Shown here: in pieces, positions 34,601 through 52,360 of the stretch
Position numbering within the stretch: the first letter of the stretch is position 1
Layout: every line of letters begins with the position of its first letter
DNA from: Triplophysa rosa
Taxonomy: Eukaryota; Chordata; Actinopteri; Cypriniformes; Nemacheilidae
Length of the DNA: 64,000 nucleotides
Direction: 5' to 3'
Assembly: GCF_024868665.1 (NCBI RefSeq)
Contig: NC_079894.1
Span: 6,473,426-6,537,425, forward strand
Notes under the pieces: model-generated
What the model was told of the DNA's origin: nothing
Seen by the model: only the letters and a program-made list of their open reading frames with translations
Database searches by the model: none
Made by a program: the position numbers and the translations under genes

Positions 34601-37600
34601 TTCTGCATTTAGTAACAAAACGAAACACTGCCGTATGCAACGTATTTTATTTGTGGTGACTTGTGGTGGTGGTCATTTAGGAATATCTGACTAAAATTTC
34701 ACAGTGTTCTTTTTTCTTAATTGACTATACTGATTGTGACATGATTTTTGCACTCATCAATGTGAAACGTCTAACAGGCTTTTCTGGACTGAGCTCTACA
34801 TAGTTGCCCTGTATCATCCTCAGCATCTTGGATGGAAATTGGAGTAATTTAATGAATTCAGAAGGGAAAGACAGTTTCAGATGAACTCTCATGTTGCTGC
34901 CACATTAAGTTTTGGCACATTCATTGTGTTAAGCACTTTAACCATTCACCTGTAATTTGAAGATGAAAAAACTGTGTTGAATGGTCTCAGGAACAGATTT
35001 ATATTACAGACTTCACTGGGCATGAAACTTGCAGGGATGGGCGTCTGGTTTATTTTTCGATCAACCATTCGAAGTTTACAACAGTAACTCCTTTATGGTG
35101 ATCAATTTTATAAATGCCATTAACCCTAAAAGCAGCTTTGCTTGCCTGGGGAGTTCTTGGTTTCTGTTTTTGCTGACCTTTCTGCAGCAAAGGTTAAGAC
35201 AAGCAGTTCTTCAACATTATTGACATTAGGTATGGTTTTTGATGGAAAATTATTTCAAATCCAACAATTTATCACTGAAGTCTGGAACAATAAACAGTTT
35301 AAATGTTAAAGAAAATAGACATGCATGTACCATTGCATGTTATTTTAGAAGCATGTTATATCAAAATTGGCCAATATTAGCTGGAAAGAAACCAGTATGA
35401 CATCCATAGATAGTATGTTTTTATCTGAACAGCCTTTGCTGTTGTTCATGTTGTTGTATGCAAAAGAGTTAACACCAGGTTAAGACAGGTCCCTTGTAAA
35501 TGTTGCCATGGAATTTCATTGGCTATTCTCTACAAAAACAAACTACTTAAATGAACTACATCCACTGCAAAGCTTGTAGAATGTTATTTAAAATCGTGTT
35601 ACAGCAAGTGAATGGAAAAATATAGATTTATACAAACAGATGAACAGTACCACCTAGCGTTTACAATCAGACGAGGCTCCATCATCTTTATTATTTTAAA
35701 GCAGCATTTTATCTATTAACTTCATATCTAAATGAATAGTTTCTCTTTTGCAAGTATTCCACATGGAATTGAAATATTATAACTGCAAATAAGGATCGCT
35801 TGCAATGTCTTTCTTACTCACTTTTGTTTTTTTTCGCGTACAGCACCAGCAGATGTCAGTAATGCTTTTAGATATCCGGTTGACACACAGAAGACAGGCA
35901 AAGATTGTTATCACGACTATTTCCGAATGCTAATTGTCAGCAATGGTCGTGTTGCTGTGAACGCGTTCAGATCCAAAGGATGAATATATAACGGGGTTAA
36001 ACTACCATCACAAGTTATATTTCGTTACACAAGTGTATTGTTTGTATTCCTTAGGTTTCTTGAATGTCTCGTCCGAGCACACTGAACGCGCACTGCCATT
36101 GCTGGGAATTCAGGACCATGGACAGAGATCACCTTATCTCATTCTGCTGTCAGCACGGTGCAAACATCCAACACCATAATTTATGCCATAAAACATTCCG
36201 AAACTGATTGAATTTCCTTTAAAATGTTTATTATATAATTTCCAAATGCGGTCTGAAAGCTTATAACTGAAGTAGCATTAATAAGATGTATTCTAAGGGG
36301 AAACACCAGTTCCTAACGAGAAAGGGAGCCTCCGTATGTTACTTTGGTAAGAATGAGGGTCTACCTCATATTTTCAACCCCATGGTCCACCATAATCCTA
36401 TCACACTCCATGACACATCACTTGAGGCGTACAGGTACAATATTAACCTGCATTTCTTTATGGGTTGCGCAGCGCTCCTGCCATCGTTAGACATGTCTAT
36501 CCTGGTTCGTTAAACACGCAAACCACAGCTTTTAGATGTAGCCTATTATTGAGCTGATATATGCGGCATGACGCGTCGTGGTAGTGTTTCGTGACATTTC
36601 GTTTTTAAATGCATGTCATTAAAATTACTACACAAGGATACAACTCGGTGTTCCTGTCGCGGACAGAAGTGTAGGAGAATATTGAAAGACGTCGTGTTTT
36701 ACTGTAACGCAGCCGTAGATTGAGGTGCATAATGAACCAGTGACATCCAAAGGATTTACGATACCTCCGCCACAGCTCGCGAAAGGGACGCATGCGCATT
36801 GACAAAAAACAGCCGGTCTTTAAAACAATCCTTATGCCAGCGGATGTAATCACGGCAAAGAATATCTCTTATCTCTGGGCATACATGGTGAAATTGTAAG
36901 TATGGGTAAGTTGTTTTTAAATGTACAGTTTATCCATAGAAACAACCTTGATTGTTGAAGATGGAATGTCATGTTTGACAGAAATGTCTTGTCGATGGTT
37001 GTCCTCCTGGGCGATAAAGAAATACTGTAGCTGTGCTTGATGGTGGCACTTTGAAATGCGATGGAAACGCTATTCGTCCATTGTGGTTTTGCGCATGTAA
37101 TGTGAATTAAAATAACAGCGGGTTTTTTCTTCTCACCGTATGCCCAGTCGTTAAGTAAGCGGTTTGTATTGAAAGCTATATAAAATTCATTTTTCGTCTG
37201 TTCTGCTTCGTTTAAATCAAGAAGAGCATATCGGGCTTTTCTGTCTAACATTCTCAGTACAAACGTATGCCAACCACTGCGCGAGATCATAGACAAAACA
37301 CTCACAGTACGTATATCTTTAGCCTATTTTAAATCGTGTTCATTTTCTTTGGCTGCGTGCTCATAACATTTCTTATGCACCATGGCTGTGATCTCTGATG
37401 ATCTGATGGATCCGAATGCAGCTAGAGATGCGTGCTGCGCCCCCTCTTACCCTCACCAAATATTCAAACATCATCCTCCGAGGAATTTGTCATGATTCCT
37501 TGAACATAGCAAGATTCAGTGTGGTCAGTACAATGCTCATCTCTTTTCATTCATAAGAAAGCATGGCAATGTTTATGAAATTTTAATTGTATAAGGTCAT

Positions 37601-38179
37601 GTGATGGTCTGTTTTATCCCCTAAACCATGTTTTCTAAATCAGAACAAATGTCAAAGATTGTAGAAACAGGGAGAGCCCACCCACATGGCATCAAGTCTA
37701 AATGTTGTTCTGTAGGCCTAATGATGTGTGCACAATGTTGAGAAACACTGTAACACTATTTGTGATAAAAATTGTATTTTATTTGTTTCATCAACATCCT
37801 TATGATAACAATATTGAAAAAAATAATGATTCATATATATTAATCTATCAGTTAGTAGTTAGTGGAAAGTGATACATTATATGAACAGTAACCAATTAAA
37901 CATTATAATAAAGAAACTACTTATTAATTTTATTAGTATTACTGCTGTTTTTTTATTTTAGATACAGTATGTCAATTGTATGCATACATTCAGCGTCATT
38001 GGACTTAGATTAGGAGATAGCATGTTTGAGATAACATGTTAGGTCATGTTAATGTTTGTGACATAGAACATTTTGGATTATGGTCAAATTAAAACACGTT
38101 CAAGCTCAGTCAATCTGTATTTGCATCTAAAATGGTGCTAAATAGCACTAAAAGTGGTTATTTGGCTCGTAATCATACA

Positions 38180-38765
38180 CTCAGAAAAAAAATGGTGCGT
38201 CAGCGGTTCTTTGGGATGATTGAGGTGCTATAGCACAACTGCCATAGAAAGAAACTGTTTAGCCCTTCACTCATCTATATAGGAGAAAGAACTTATTTGG
38301 CACGAAAGGGCAACATTTTTGCATGTGTTTAAATTATTCTGCTATATTTTGTAATTGACGTTCACATTGCTTGGTTTTACATTGCTTGATTAAATATGCT
38401 TGAATGCAAAATAATGTTTGCATTCAGTGCATTATTATTACTTTTTATTATTATAATAACAAGAAATAATTGAACATGTAACAAACATAAGGGCACATTT
38501 CAATCCAATAGCTGAAAGGTAAAAAAACTAAAAACGGTTCCCCTATGATTAGGAGCCAAAGAACCACTTTTAGTGCTATATAGCACCATTTTTACTATTG
38601 TAGGGGAACCATTTTTAATAATCCAGGCCTATTTTTAATAGTGCTATACAGCATCTTTATCAAATGGTGCTATTTAGAACCATAAGAGGTACCATGTAGC
38701 ACTTTGCTTTAACAAAAATGGTGCTCGATAGAACCTTATAGGGTTCTATCTTTAGGGTTCATTTT
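38180..38765. mobile_element. AGAACC/TATAGCACC-rich MITE
   Basis: It contains many GGTTCTTTGG, TATAGCACCATTTTT and AGAACC segments in opposite orientations, related in style to the element at 23803. Boundaries are approximate. Confidence 0.55.
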
Positions 38766-39322
38766 AATGGATTTTTTTGTCTTTTTTTGAAAATATCATA
38801 GATGTGAATTAAATATTTTTGACAGCTTAAATAACCACAGTAGAATTACTTTTGAAATAAAAATATTTAATAATTTGATTTAAAAGTTTGATTAACAAAC
38901 ATATCACACTGAATAAAAAATGGACAGATAAGAGATTCTTAAGTGCCTCTGTCACTTCCATGTCTTCAGTCACCATTCATATATTGAAGCCATCCATTCT
39001 GATGCTGGCTCTTCACAACAGGGGGTCTTGAAGTGCAACAAATAATTATTCCTGTTAGATTTGCTGAATCCTGAATGTAATTGTGAATACAAAAAAAGAC
39101 TCATAGAGATAGTTTACCAAGTCAACACTCAGTCAACTGTGATTCAGTCAACCCCATTTTAACCTGTATGACACAAGACACCAATAGATGTCTCAGTCAT
39201 TTGTCACTTTCATTTTATTCTTCTTACCATACAATTGAAGTAAATGTTGACTGTGGTTATCAATTCCTTAATATTCCCAAACATCTACTAGAAGAATGGG
39301 GATCATAGAATGAAAAATGAAG

Positions 39323-40180
39323 TCATACAGTTTGGAACAAAAGGAGGATAAGAAATTTTCTTTGTTTCTCCTCATTTATTAAATTATGACATAAGACAGA
39401 AGTGAAACCTCCTATATTTTCTGCTATGCAGTGCATCATTCTTCTCCAGATCTGAAACACCACTGTAGACAAAAACAAAACAAGTTATTAACACATAGTA
39501 TGAGATAAAATAAAAAGTAAAGGATCTGTAAAGGATAATGTAAAGTCAACAAGTAAAAGTAGTTATACTTATAATTATTTTATAGAATAAATCCCGGTTG
39601 ATCCACTTCAGTGCATTCCCATTTCTGTGCATTTCCATCCAAGCGCATGGCCCATTCCAGACCAAACACAGTTACACACAAAAACTTGCAACTTACAACT
39701 GCAAATGGGGATCTCCAAGTATCAATAGTTTTATACAAGTTTAAATATGCAGATTTTCTATTAAGTAATTGTTCAACATTTCAAGTTACATAATGTACCT
39801 TTTGTGTTCGTCAATATGTCCTTAAATTTGTTAAACTGGTCTGCATTTCTCTCTGGATTCCATGTCTTGCCACATTTAAAATGTTCATGGTAAGAAACTG
39901 AAGAGCAGTCTCTAGGATTAAGGTCCTTCCCAAACTGTATCTCAATTTCATGAAGCATCTTCAACACACACACAAAAAAAATTGAACAAAATAATTCAGG
40001 CCATATACTACCTACTATTTTCAAGTATAGATTTGGATTAAGATGATCACATACTTACATGGCAACACAACACGTTCAAAGTGATAACATGTTTTCTCTG
40101 CTGTCTGCTTAGCTTGATTGCAGGCTACATCTCTCTTTGATGATAACCCAGAAAACAAGTCATGTGACTTCTGTCAATCA
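39323..40180 (-). other. Possible small spliced gene of unknown function
   Basis: I do not recognise this. On the minus strand: a TATA-like CATAAATAG near 40192; a candidate first exon ending CCAT before GTAAGTATG (about 40058); an exon 39799-39958 (acceptor after a GT/T-rich tract and GAAG; donor GTACAT) reading MLHEIEIQFGKDLNPRDCSS and then a Cys-containing stretch ending FKDILTNTK; and a last exon 39323-39462 with an open frame and AATAAA. Exon 1 is open in the same frame (KHVITLNVLCCH) but has no in-frame ATG, so either the start lies in an unseen exon, translation starts at the exon-2 ATG (99 residues), or this is a decayed gene. The size and Cys pattern vaguely suggest a secreted protein; that is a guess. 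Confidence 0.25.
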
Positions 40181-40762
40181 TCCGCTCTATTTATGCGGGG
40201 AAAAGTAAAGGCTGTTAACACAACACGTAGAGTTACAATAGAAAGCGTTTATGATTGGATCTGATCTATATCATTTACAGATCTCAAGTTAGCACAAACA
40301 TTCGCGGACATTAATCCGCAATCCATCTCTCTCTGGCGAGAGTCGGATGATACACAGTAAACATAGCGGATGAGAAAAACGTTATGAGACTATAATAGTG
40401 TTTATGACACCCAACAAATTAATGGCGATGACAATGCACCTTTTTTGTTCGAAAACGCGAGGCAGCGCGCAGCGATTTTTTATGTTGCTAGGTAACCACC
40501 GAAACAGCTGTCCTGTCAGTCAAGGATTATAGCGCTAGCGCTCTAGTTGCTGTTAACTGTAATATTATCAGAAACTTTAAAAAGGTACAAGCAGAGGGCG
40601 CTTGCTCTGACCTTGCTCGGTTATGGCCCGATTCACATTTCGCGTCTTTTCCGCGCGCATATTCGTTATTTTAAATGTAGACGCGCGGCAGGCGCGCGGA
40701 AATAGGGGGCGACGCGGTCCCGACGCATAACAGCAAAAGACGCGTTCTGTCTGATCAGGCCC

Positions 40763-40918
40763 TATGCTGCCTTCACGTGCTCTCGGAAATGTGGTAATTC
40801 CCACTTCTGATGTCATGATTCCCAGTGGGAAACGCGACATCGGAGGGCGTTCGTGTGCATTTTTTTACCTCGGAAACTCATATTTCCGATCATTCCGAGA
40901 GCACGTGAAGGCAGCATA
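40763..40918. mobile_element. 156-bp MITE with 25-bp perfect inverted repeats
   Basis: Both ends read TATGCTGCCTTCACGTGCTC then TCGGA. TA at each outer edge could be the target duplication of a mariner-type MITE. It sits beside a CpG-rich repeat (40620-40760, with CGCGCGGCAGGCGCGCGG). Confidence 0.85.
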
Positions 40919-41896
40919 AAACTAACCGTAAAACATTGACGACTCCGTAAGCAAACAGGTTGCTGAGAACTGTAGTCCAGTTTTATGAACGCTAATATAA
41001 AATTATATATAATTATATTATAATTATAAAATGAATTAAATTATAAATATTATGTACCTGTACTGTAAGTCTATTTAATGTTGGCTGCCACAATGTTGGT
41101 TACAGTTCGTTTTAAACGATTAACCTTTTAAACATTTAGTTCACAAACTATTCTCGCACAAAATCATTTTTAATAATGAAGTTTTGTAGAAAGCCTTTCT
41201 TAAAAGTGAATATCGTTTTGCATAAATTGTATCTTAATATTAATCAACGTAGTCAACCAATTATTGTCTAGATTTAATAAATGGGAAGAAAACTTAGAAC
41301 GTCGGTGTGAAATGGATTGAAGTGCGTAACAAACGAACAAACCATGTCACCACGGCCTCTGAGTAGGGCTGAAACTATACATAATTCTGTTTTTAATACA
41401 TTTCTTGAAAACCTGTCTTATACTTCAATTAATTGATAAGATATTGATTTTAGTTGGTTTAAATTAAGTAGATTAGACACACACGTTCGCTTATATGGGT
41501 TCCCTTCTAGACACGAGCGTTGTGTGTTTGTGTGTGCTTCATAACCGTGCAGCCCAGGAGGCCCGTCGTAATAGCCTGCACTGGGGCCCGTCATCACTAT
41601 ACCGCTGAAGCACCATTTTTTTCTGTGTGATACCATCTCATAGGGATTGATGTTTCATCCTTATATTTTCCAGCTCGGTCAGTTAATGGTAACCACTTTC
41701 ATACACATCTTCTCTTGGTGTTTCTTTTAAAGCATTATGCTCTCCATTGGAAACCACAACATGTTTAAGTGGACTTGAGGAAAATAACTCCTTCCAATAG
41801 GCCTATCTACACCATCAAAATTGCTTGTTGGGCCATTAATATCAGTCGTTGAGCTGCAATCGCATCGTCTCAATCGCATCCTGTTTTCTGCAGCCC

Positions 41897-43598
41897 ATGG
41901 GATCAGAGCGGATGGAGATGCGAAAGAGGCAGATGTCGGTGCAGCAGGAGTCGGTGGCGGGGACCACAGCACCGGTGCAGAACGAGCATCCCGACCAGGG
42001 GAACCGCAGTTCTAATGCCTGCTGCTTCTGTTGGTGCTGTTGCTGCAGCTGCACTTGGTAAGAGTATCTCCATTTCTTTCCTCTAGTAATCTGGATCTTA
42101 TCTAACAAGGTTAGCCTCGGGCCTTTTGGGGCTGGGAAACCACTTTGTTATAAGAAATGAATTGCATCTGACTTTTACCTTGTGGTTTGGATGTACAATA
42201 AATATGCATGAAGTGTTGACCGGATATGCTTTTACTCTGCAATACAATCTGCTGTATGAATTCATTATCCATGTACAGTATAATGCCATTTTTACTGAGT
42301 TGTCAGGAATCCCAAGACATCTGCTTTGAAAATGCCTTTTGAGAGCAGACAATGTGCTCTGATCAATTGAAGTTATAATGAGCAGCAGTTTCTAAACTGA
42401 AAATCGTGAAGACTTAAATAAGGTGAAAGGTACATCAAGGCTTCCTAATGCCTGCTGTTAGGTGTCTCGGGATCATGATGTGTTTACTACCTTGCAGTCT
42501 CACTGTTAGGAATGAAGACAGAGAAGAGAGGAACCGGAGAGCATCGTATGATCCTAAAGCAGAGGGGAATGCAGACTTTGAGGAGAGGTCAGTCGTTTAA
42601 GTTGGTTGTGATATACAAAGCTTCACCAACACGGAAAATGTACAATTGACTTAAATAGAGATTCCTGGTCATGTTGCCACTGTCAATAGCTACATTCATG
42701 TCATCCTGTAACATATAAGAGACGTCATGGCTTTATAATACAAAGAGCATGATTTGTTTACAAGAATGTTGTTCCTAATATAAAGTGTCGTAATACAAAC
42801 AAGTTTTTTAAACAATTTGCTTCGTAACGTCTTTACCAGCAGTACACATTACTCTGAAGTTTCCTCCTAAAGGCTTGCAAGTAATTGTAAGAGCATTAAA
42901 ATGTCCTTAGGAAAACTGTGACGAGTGAGTATTTTATTTGTAAAAAAAAAACATTTATGCTGAACTATGTGAAAAAAGCTCTCTTGTTACTTCTAAAATA
43001 GTCTTACTATAAGAGTATTGGCCAGTAAGGGATATTTTAATAACTCTCGCTGAGGGGTTTGTTTGTGTCTTGACAGTCCGAAACCCACTGTGGAGGAGGT
43101 GCGCTCATGGGGGCAATCCTTCGACAAACTGATGCACTGCCCTGCTGGAAGAGCTGCTTTCCGGCAGTTTCTGCGCACTGAGTTCAGTGAGGAAAACATG
43201 CTGTTTTGGTTGGTTTGCGAGGAATTCCGTAAGGAAACCAACAAGAGCATGATCGAGGAGAAAGCACGGGTTATATACGAAGACTACATCTCCATTCTCT
43301 CGCCCAAAGAGGTAAACACACATCTGTCAGCACATGGAATAAGATCCAAGTTGAATGTTCTGCATCAGCGTTATCGTTAATATGTTTTTATTTAATATGC
43401 CTTTCTCAGGTGAGTCTTGACTCTAGAGTTCGGGAGGTTATAAATAGGAATATGCTGGAGCCGACATCTCACACGTTTGATGATGCCCAGCTTCAGATAT
43501 ATACGCTAATGCAAAGAGACTCATATCCTCGATTCATGAACACCGAAGTCTACAAAGACCTGCTTAAGACAGTGTCCGAGCAGCCGGCGGAATCCTAG
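41897..43598 (+). CDS. rgs20: Regulator of G-protein signalling 20 (RGSZ1 type)
   Basis: RGS20 is a GTPase-activating protein with preference for Gz/Gi alpha subunits, anchored to membranes by a palmitoylated cysteine string. Four exons: 41897-42057, 42498-42587, 43077-43311, 43410-43598; all GT-AG, total 675 nt, 224 residues. The start MGSERMEMRKRQMS matches the human RGSZ1 start and has a good Kozak context (CAGCCCATGG). Residues about 40-55 are the cysteine string (CCFCWCCCCSC), completed across the first junction. The RGS domain (about residues 95-215) includes SFDKLMHCPAGRAAFRQFL, EFSEENMLFWLVCEEF, YEDYISILSPKEVSLDSRVR and FDDAQLQIYTLMQRDSYPRF. It runs tail-to-tail with tcea1. A longer N-terminal isoform known in mammals was not located. 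Confidence 0.97.
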
Positions 43599-46500
43599 AC
43601 ACCTGTGATCCTGGCTGAATGCCCCCCTTCCTAATTTTTAGTTCGTTCGTTGTGTAGAATATGTTTTAAAGGACCCCGGTATGGGTCTTCCCAGGGATTT
43701 TACTGCTATAGCGATCTGTACCTGAAAAAAGACACTCAGGTCTCCAGGTCACTGGATTTTTTAAAATATGTCTCAAATCTCCTGAGGGCTCAACACCACA
43801 AATACTGCTACAGATCAGCATAGCAAGACGCTCCAAAGGATTATCAGCGCGTTTTGAGAACATAATCTATTTTATTTGTGTTGACAGTTTTTATTACGGT
43901 TTATTATTATCATTTTTTTGTAGTTATGTTTAAAGGAAGATGTGATGCCAATTGTGGGCTATATACAGTATATCCAGTAGATATATTTATGAAACTGTAT
44001 TAGATTTCTTCAATCTTTTTTTTTCTCCGTGTAACGATAAAGAAAAGGGAATTATGGGTAACAAGTATTGCCCGATTCTGAATAGTGCGTATGAGAATCA
44101 AAGCTTGAGTCAAGGCAACGCTTCAGCTCTACACACAGGACACCCTGTGAACATACGGTATTGTTTCAGCTACTTCACCAGCTAACTTATGATGACTTGG
44201 CATCTCCAATGGGAAATTTCAATCTGCCATACAAAGAAATCAAATAAACTTTTCTCGTTTTTTCAAATTTTCAGAAAATCAGAAAATTGTGTATCTTTTT
44301 GTGCTCCATAAAGTATCAATAATATGTTTACGGAAACATTTTTTTTGTACCACAGCGGTTGGACATGACAATTAAATCTTGCATGTATTCAACCCAAAGA
44401 TGCTAAAAAGACTGAAAAGCCTCTTTTTTGTGTACAGTATATTGAGGTAGTTATACTTTTACGATTTACCTTCAATGTTTTTGTGAGGAATAGAACAGAA
44501 CCAGCAGGTTATTATATGAAACACTATTAAATGTGTTAAATCTAAACACCTTCACATTTATACATGTATATTATGCCCTGAATGGACAGATACATGTTTT
44601 ATTGTTAGAACCCTAACACCAAAGTAGCCAAGTCCAGTAAAACTGTGTGATTCGCTTTTTCTCCAATACAACTGACTAGAATTGGAGCTGCCAAGTTCTT
44701 ATATTTTTACTTTTGTGAATTACTCTGTTGCCTGACGTTCACGTCGTTTTAAGACAAGATCCTCACTTGGGGAAGTGCCTTGACATTCAGTTTTGTGACA
44801 GCTCTTTTTCTGGCAATAGTTGATTTAGACTCTTGCCACATATATGGACTCTGGGCCTTTGATAAATTCACGAGATGACATGTCCTGCGACTTCTGAATT
44901 ACTATTGCCTCTTGTTTTGAAGCGTCACCGTCACTTTTCAAGCGCTGAAGTCGCCGCAGTTAAGGAAGTCTGTCTTTTTGTCAGGTAGAAATAAGGACAG
45001 TTTCATTGAGATTGTTGATCAGAGTCCAGACGTGTATCTACCAACATGTATTTCATGGTGGTGCTTCTACTCGTCTTAGACTAACTTATTATATGTGCAA
45101 TTGATATGTGCAATTTGAGCTGATGGATTCACCGCATAGATCAACCTCAAACACAATCTAAGCCAATGGTTTGGAGTTCTACTGCCTATAAATCATTTTT
45201 TCTTTCTTTTTTGTTGTTGTTCTGTAAAGTATACAAAAAGTGTTATTTTCCAGTCAGTTTACATACAAATTATAATACATTTTTGATTAATAATATGTGA
45301 ATGTTTACAGTGATCAGATTAGTTTTTCCTGTTTTATTGAAATTGAGAAAAATAATTTGTGGGCATTTGGAATCTTTAAGAAACAATAAAGCACAATAAT
45401 TTTAAAATCAGTGGTTGTTTGAAGAAAAATTATAGTTGTTATTTTTTATTTCCTTTTAATAGTAGTGTTAAATAAGCCTTTTATTAAACATTTAATACAA
45501 TTAAAAACCTAAAACCAAACAAGATAGCAATAAATAGCACATATTTATTTATCATTATCCCAGTGGAAATGACTTGCAAAGCAGTTGGTTTCTGTTTGCT
45601 CTTCATTTATAGTGTAACAGTTGCAGCATCCACACCCTCTCACCACTGAAGAGGATGCACCTGTGAACCTCACAATTGCAACCTGTAGCATGTGTCCCCC
45701 CATTTTGTATACATAAAGAATACTGATAATATGCATATTTGTCCATTAAAGAATGAGATTAGCTGCTCTTTACTACATCTTAAACTACTGTAAATAAGCA
45801 AAGATGCAGAGGTCTGAGGAGATTAACCGTCGCCTCCTGTTTTCCATATGCACAAAAGCACATGAAAAACAATCAGCGAAGGCTTGTTTGTTATTCAGAT
45901 TAGACATTGCTAATGCAAGGGGCTTGTTTAGACATCAAGGCGATAGTGAACATAAAAACCATTTGTGGGGAGAGTAAACAGAGGGACACATCATCTGACT
46001 GCAAATGGCAGGCACCACCTACTTCATATTGATTGCTTATGTTAAGAGTTACATTAAGCAATGGGATTGTTTTCAGACTTTTACTGAAATGCTGCTGGCA
46101 ATTATTGATTTGCTATTTGCTAGATGGCTGAAATTTATTGGATGGCATCAAATTTTTCCAGAGTAAAGATTTTCCATTTTATTCTGGAGCCAAAACCTCA
46201 TAGTATGTAAACTTCAGAGCCATAAAAAAAAAATCAAAAATCTTTTTAAGAAACATGAGGGCACTTTCGTAAAATGAACCTTAATATATTCCATTATCTT
46301 TCTTATTTTATAATTTCCTTATCCTTATGTTATTAGTTTGTGTGGATCAGTATGTTTTAGGTGAAACGGCTGTCTTTTTATAGACTTTTATAAAATGTGT
46401 AGCTTTTTGTTAAAATGCAAGTACACCAACACACGCCACGAATCTTTGAAACATTTTACTCCTCAAAGTAAAAGCCATGTACACAGTAAAAATTTGTAGA

Positions 46501-46971
46501 TCATGCATATAAATATGTATAATTCAGAGTGACAAAAAGACTCAAAGTATCTAAATGAATCGGGTTAAAAATCCTTGAGCTGCTGACAAAACCAAACATA
46601 CACTAAAACATTTCATTTTTAAAATGTATTGGGCAAATTTAAGGAAAATTAAATAGTTTTGACTAGATTTAGGCCAAAGCAAAACTATGTAAATGTTGTC
46701 AAAATGTTAAACTACGTATAAAAAGTGACAATAAAAGAAACTGAAATTTAACAACATTGATCGAAGTCCAGAGGCCTACGGCCTAGCTATACATCAAGTT
46801 AAAACACAGGACATGAGTTTGTGGAGCATTGAAATATATAAAACAGTGATCGTATATATTGGGGCCTTTGTACATCATGTGCACCGTTGAATTCAAGATT
46901 TCTAACTGTCAATGATACAGAAACATGGTCCTGGAATTTAGCTACCTCTCCAAACAGAGAACCCCCTAACT
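43599..46971. other. rgs20 3' UTR and convergent intergenic space to tcea1
   Basis: AATAAA signals on the plus strand at 44243-44248 and 45385-45390 are candidate rgs20 polyadenylation sites. TTTATT motifs (minus-strand AATAAA) between about 45540 and 46310 could serve tcea1. The sequence is AT-rich and non-coding; no other gene was seen. Confidence 0.6.
44243..44248 (+). terminator. rgs20: Candidate rgs20 polyadenylation signal (AATAAA)
   Basis: Canonical hexamer 645 nt after the stop codon, followed by a T-rich stretch (ACTTTTCTCGTTTTTTC). A second hexamer lies at 45385. Confidence 0.45.
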
Positions 46972-51263
<4,292 letters not shown>

Positions 51264-52329
51264 TGACGTTCAGTGGACCGTGGCGTGTATAAAAGGGGTT
51301 TAAGCGTAAAATATTAGGACACCGCACGCAACACTCCACCGGCGATGAACGCAGCGACTACAGATCCAGAAGGAAGGCGTTTCTACGAAAAGCCAAGACA
51401 AGGCTAATCGATCCAGAGATAGCGATCGACGTCAAGATCAGACATTATTAACCGCGGTCGAGTCACATGGGAAGCCTTGCGTAATATTAATGTATTTCTA
51501 GCTGGTTGCTTGTCACTATGCTATTTTAAGTTAACTAGATAAGTAGTTCAAACGTCGCATATCGTTTTTTTATAATAGTTTCAGGTGTATAGGCCGATAT
51601 GGCAGTCATTTGTGATAAAGTAGTGGAGTAACCACTGATTTCTAAACACTAGAGGGCGCTCGTGCTTGTTTTACAATAAACTATCTGCTGAAATGTCAGC
51701 ATATGACAGCGTGTATGAAACTATGCATGAAATATTGGTGAACATGTTACACAGGTTTTTTGTCGGTAGGAATGCCACACATTATCAATTATTAATCGTT
51801 GAAGTGAGTGTGGAGTGTAAACAAGAAAATTATAATAAATAAGATAGATTGAAAATAGCCTACTCTTTTTGATTTTGACTACTTGTCTGACAAGTGTTTA
51901 TTTGTTTAGGTTTTTAAATGATTCAAATAAATGTTAAGGTGTCAAAAGTGTTTCAACGGTTGACTGAAATGTTTATAATGATCGTGGTATAAGCTTAATA
52001 AATAGTGAGAGCTAAAAATATCTAAAATTGCCAATAATTGTGCCAACATATCATTTTTTTCATAACAATAAATAAAAACATTTTTTAAACTGATGACCAA
52101 ATAATGAAGAAAAAGCAGTCAATAGAAGCCCTGAATAGATTGGCAACCCATTAAAAAAAACTCTCCCATGGTGAGATCTCAAGAAATGATAAAATGCTAA
52201 GAGAAGGGTCTACTTGATGCTGACGTATTACATAGATTTGAAATTTTAGATGCTTTTAGTCATTATATATCCCACAGTTAAAATTGTCTATAGTTTTGAT
52301 ACTTTTCTAAAAGGTGGAAAAATCTAAAG

Positions 52330-52360
52330 CGTTTCCAAACGTTTGACTGGTACTGCATAT
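52330..52360. repeat. Tc1/mariner terminal fragment
   Basis: AAACGTTTGACTGGTACTGC is the inner-to-outer end of the common fish Tc1-type inverted repeat (GTACCAGTCAAA...). A weak partner, TCAAAAGTGTTTCAACGGTT, lies near 51943, so a decayed copy may span about 51930-52360. Confidence 0.45.

Larger units (their letters stand above)
32791..41896. other. Intergenic region between atp6v1h and rgs20 (divergent genes)
   Basis: Three MITEs (34152, 38180, 40763) and one possible small spliced gene (39323-40180) were found. Positions 36000-37450 are relatively CpG-containing and could hold an alternative rgs20 promoter or non-coding exon, but I could not fix one. The 151-codon minus ORF at 36850-37305 resembles no family I know. 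Other ORFs are short and look random. Confidence 0.6.

Noticed and set aside
36850..37305. 151-codon minus-strand ORF upstream of rgs20
   Set aside because: No family resemblance, no clear splice or polyadenylation context, and codon composition looks random. It is the longest unexplained ORF, so I record it.
39799..39958. IL-15/IL-2-like cytokine identity for the small unknown gene
   Set aside because: The cysteine spacing (ten residues between the two Cys) does not fit the IL-15 pattern and no signal peptide was found; left as unknown.
41849..41896. In-frame upstream ATG (MSCNRIVSIASCFLQP) as rgs20 start
   Set aside because: The MGSERMEMRKRQM start is conserved in human RGSZ1 and has a strong Kozak context; the upstream residues match nothing known.
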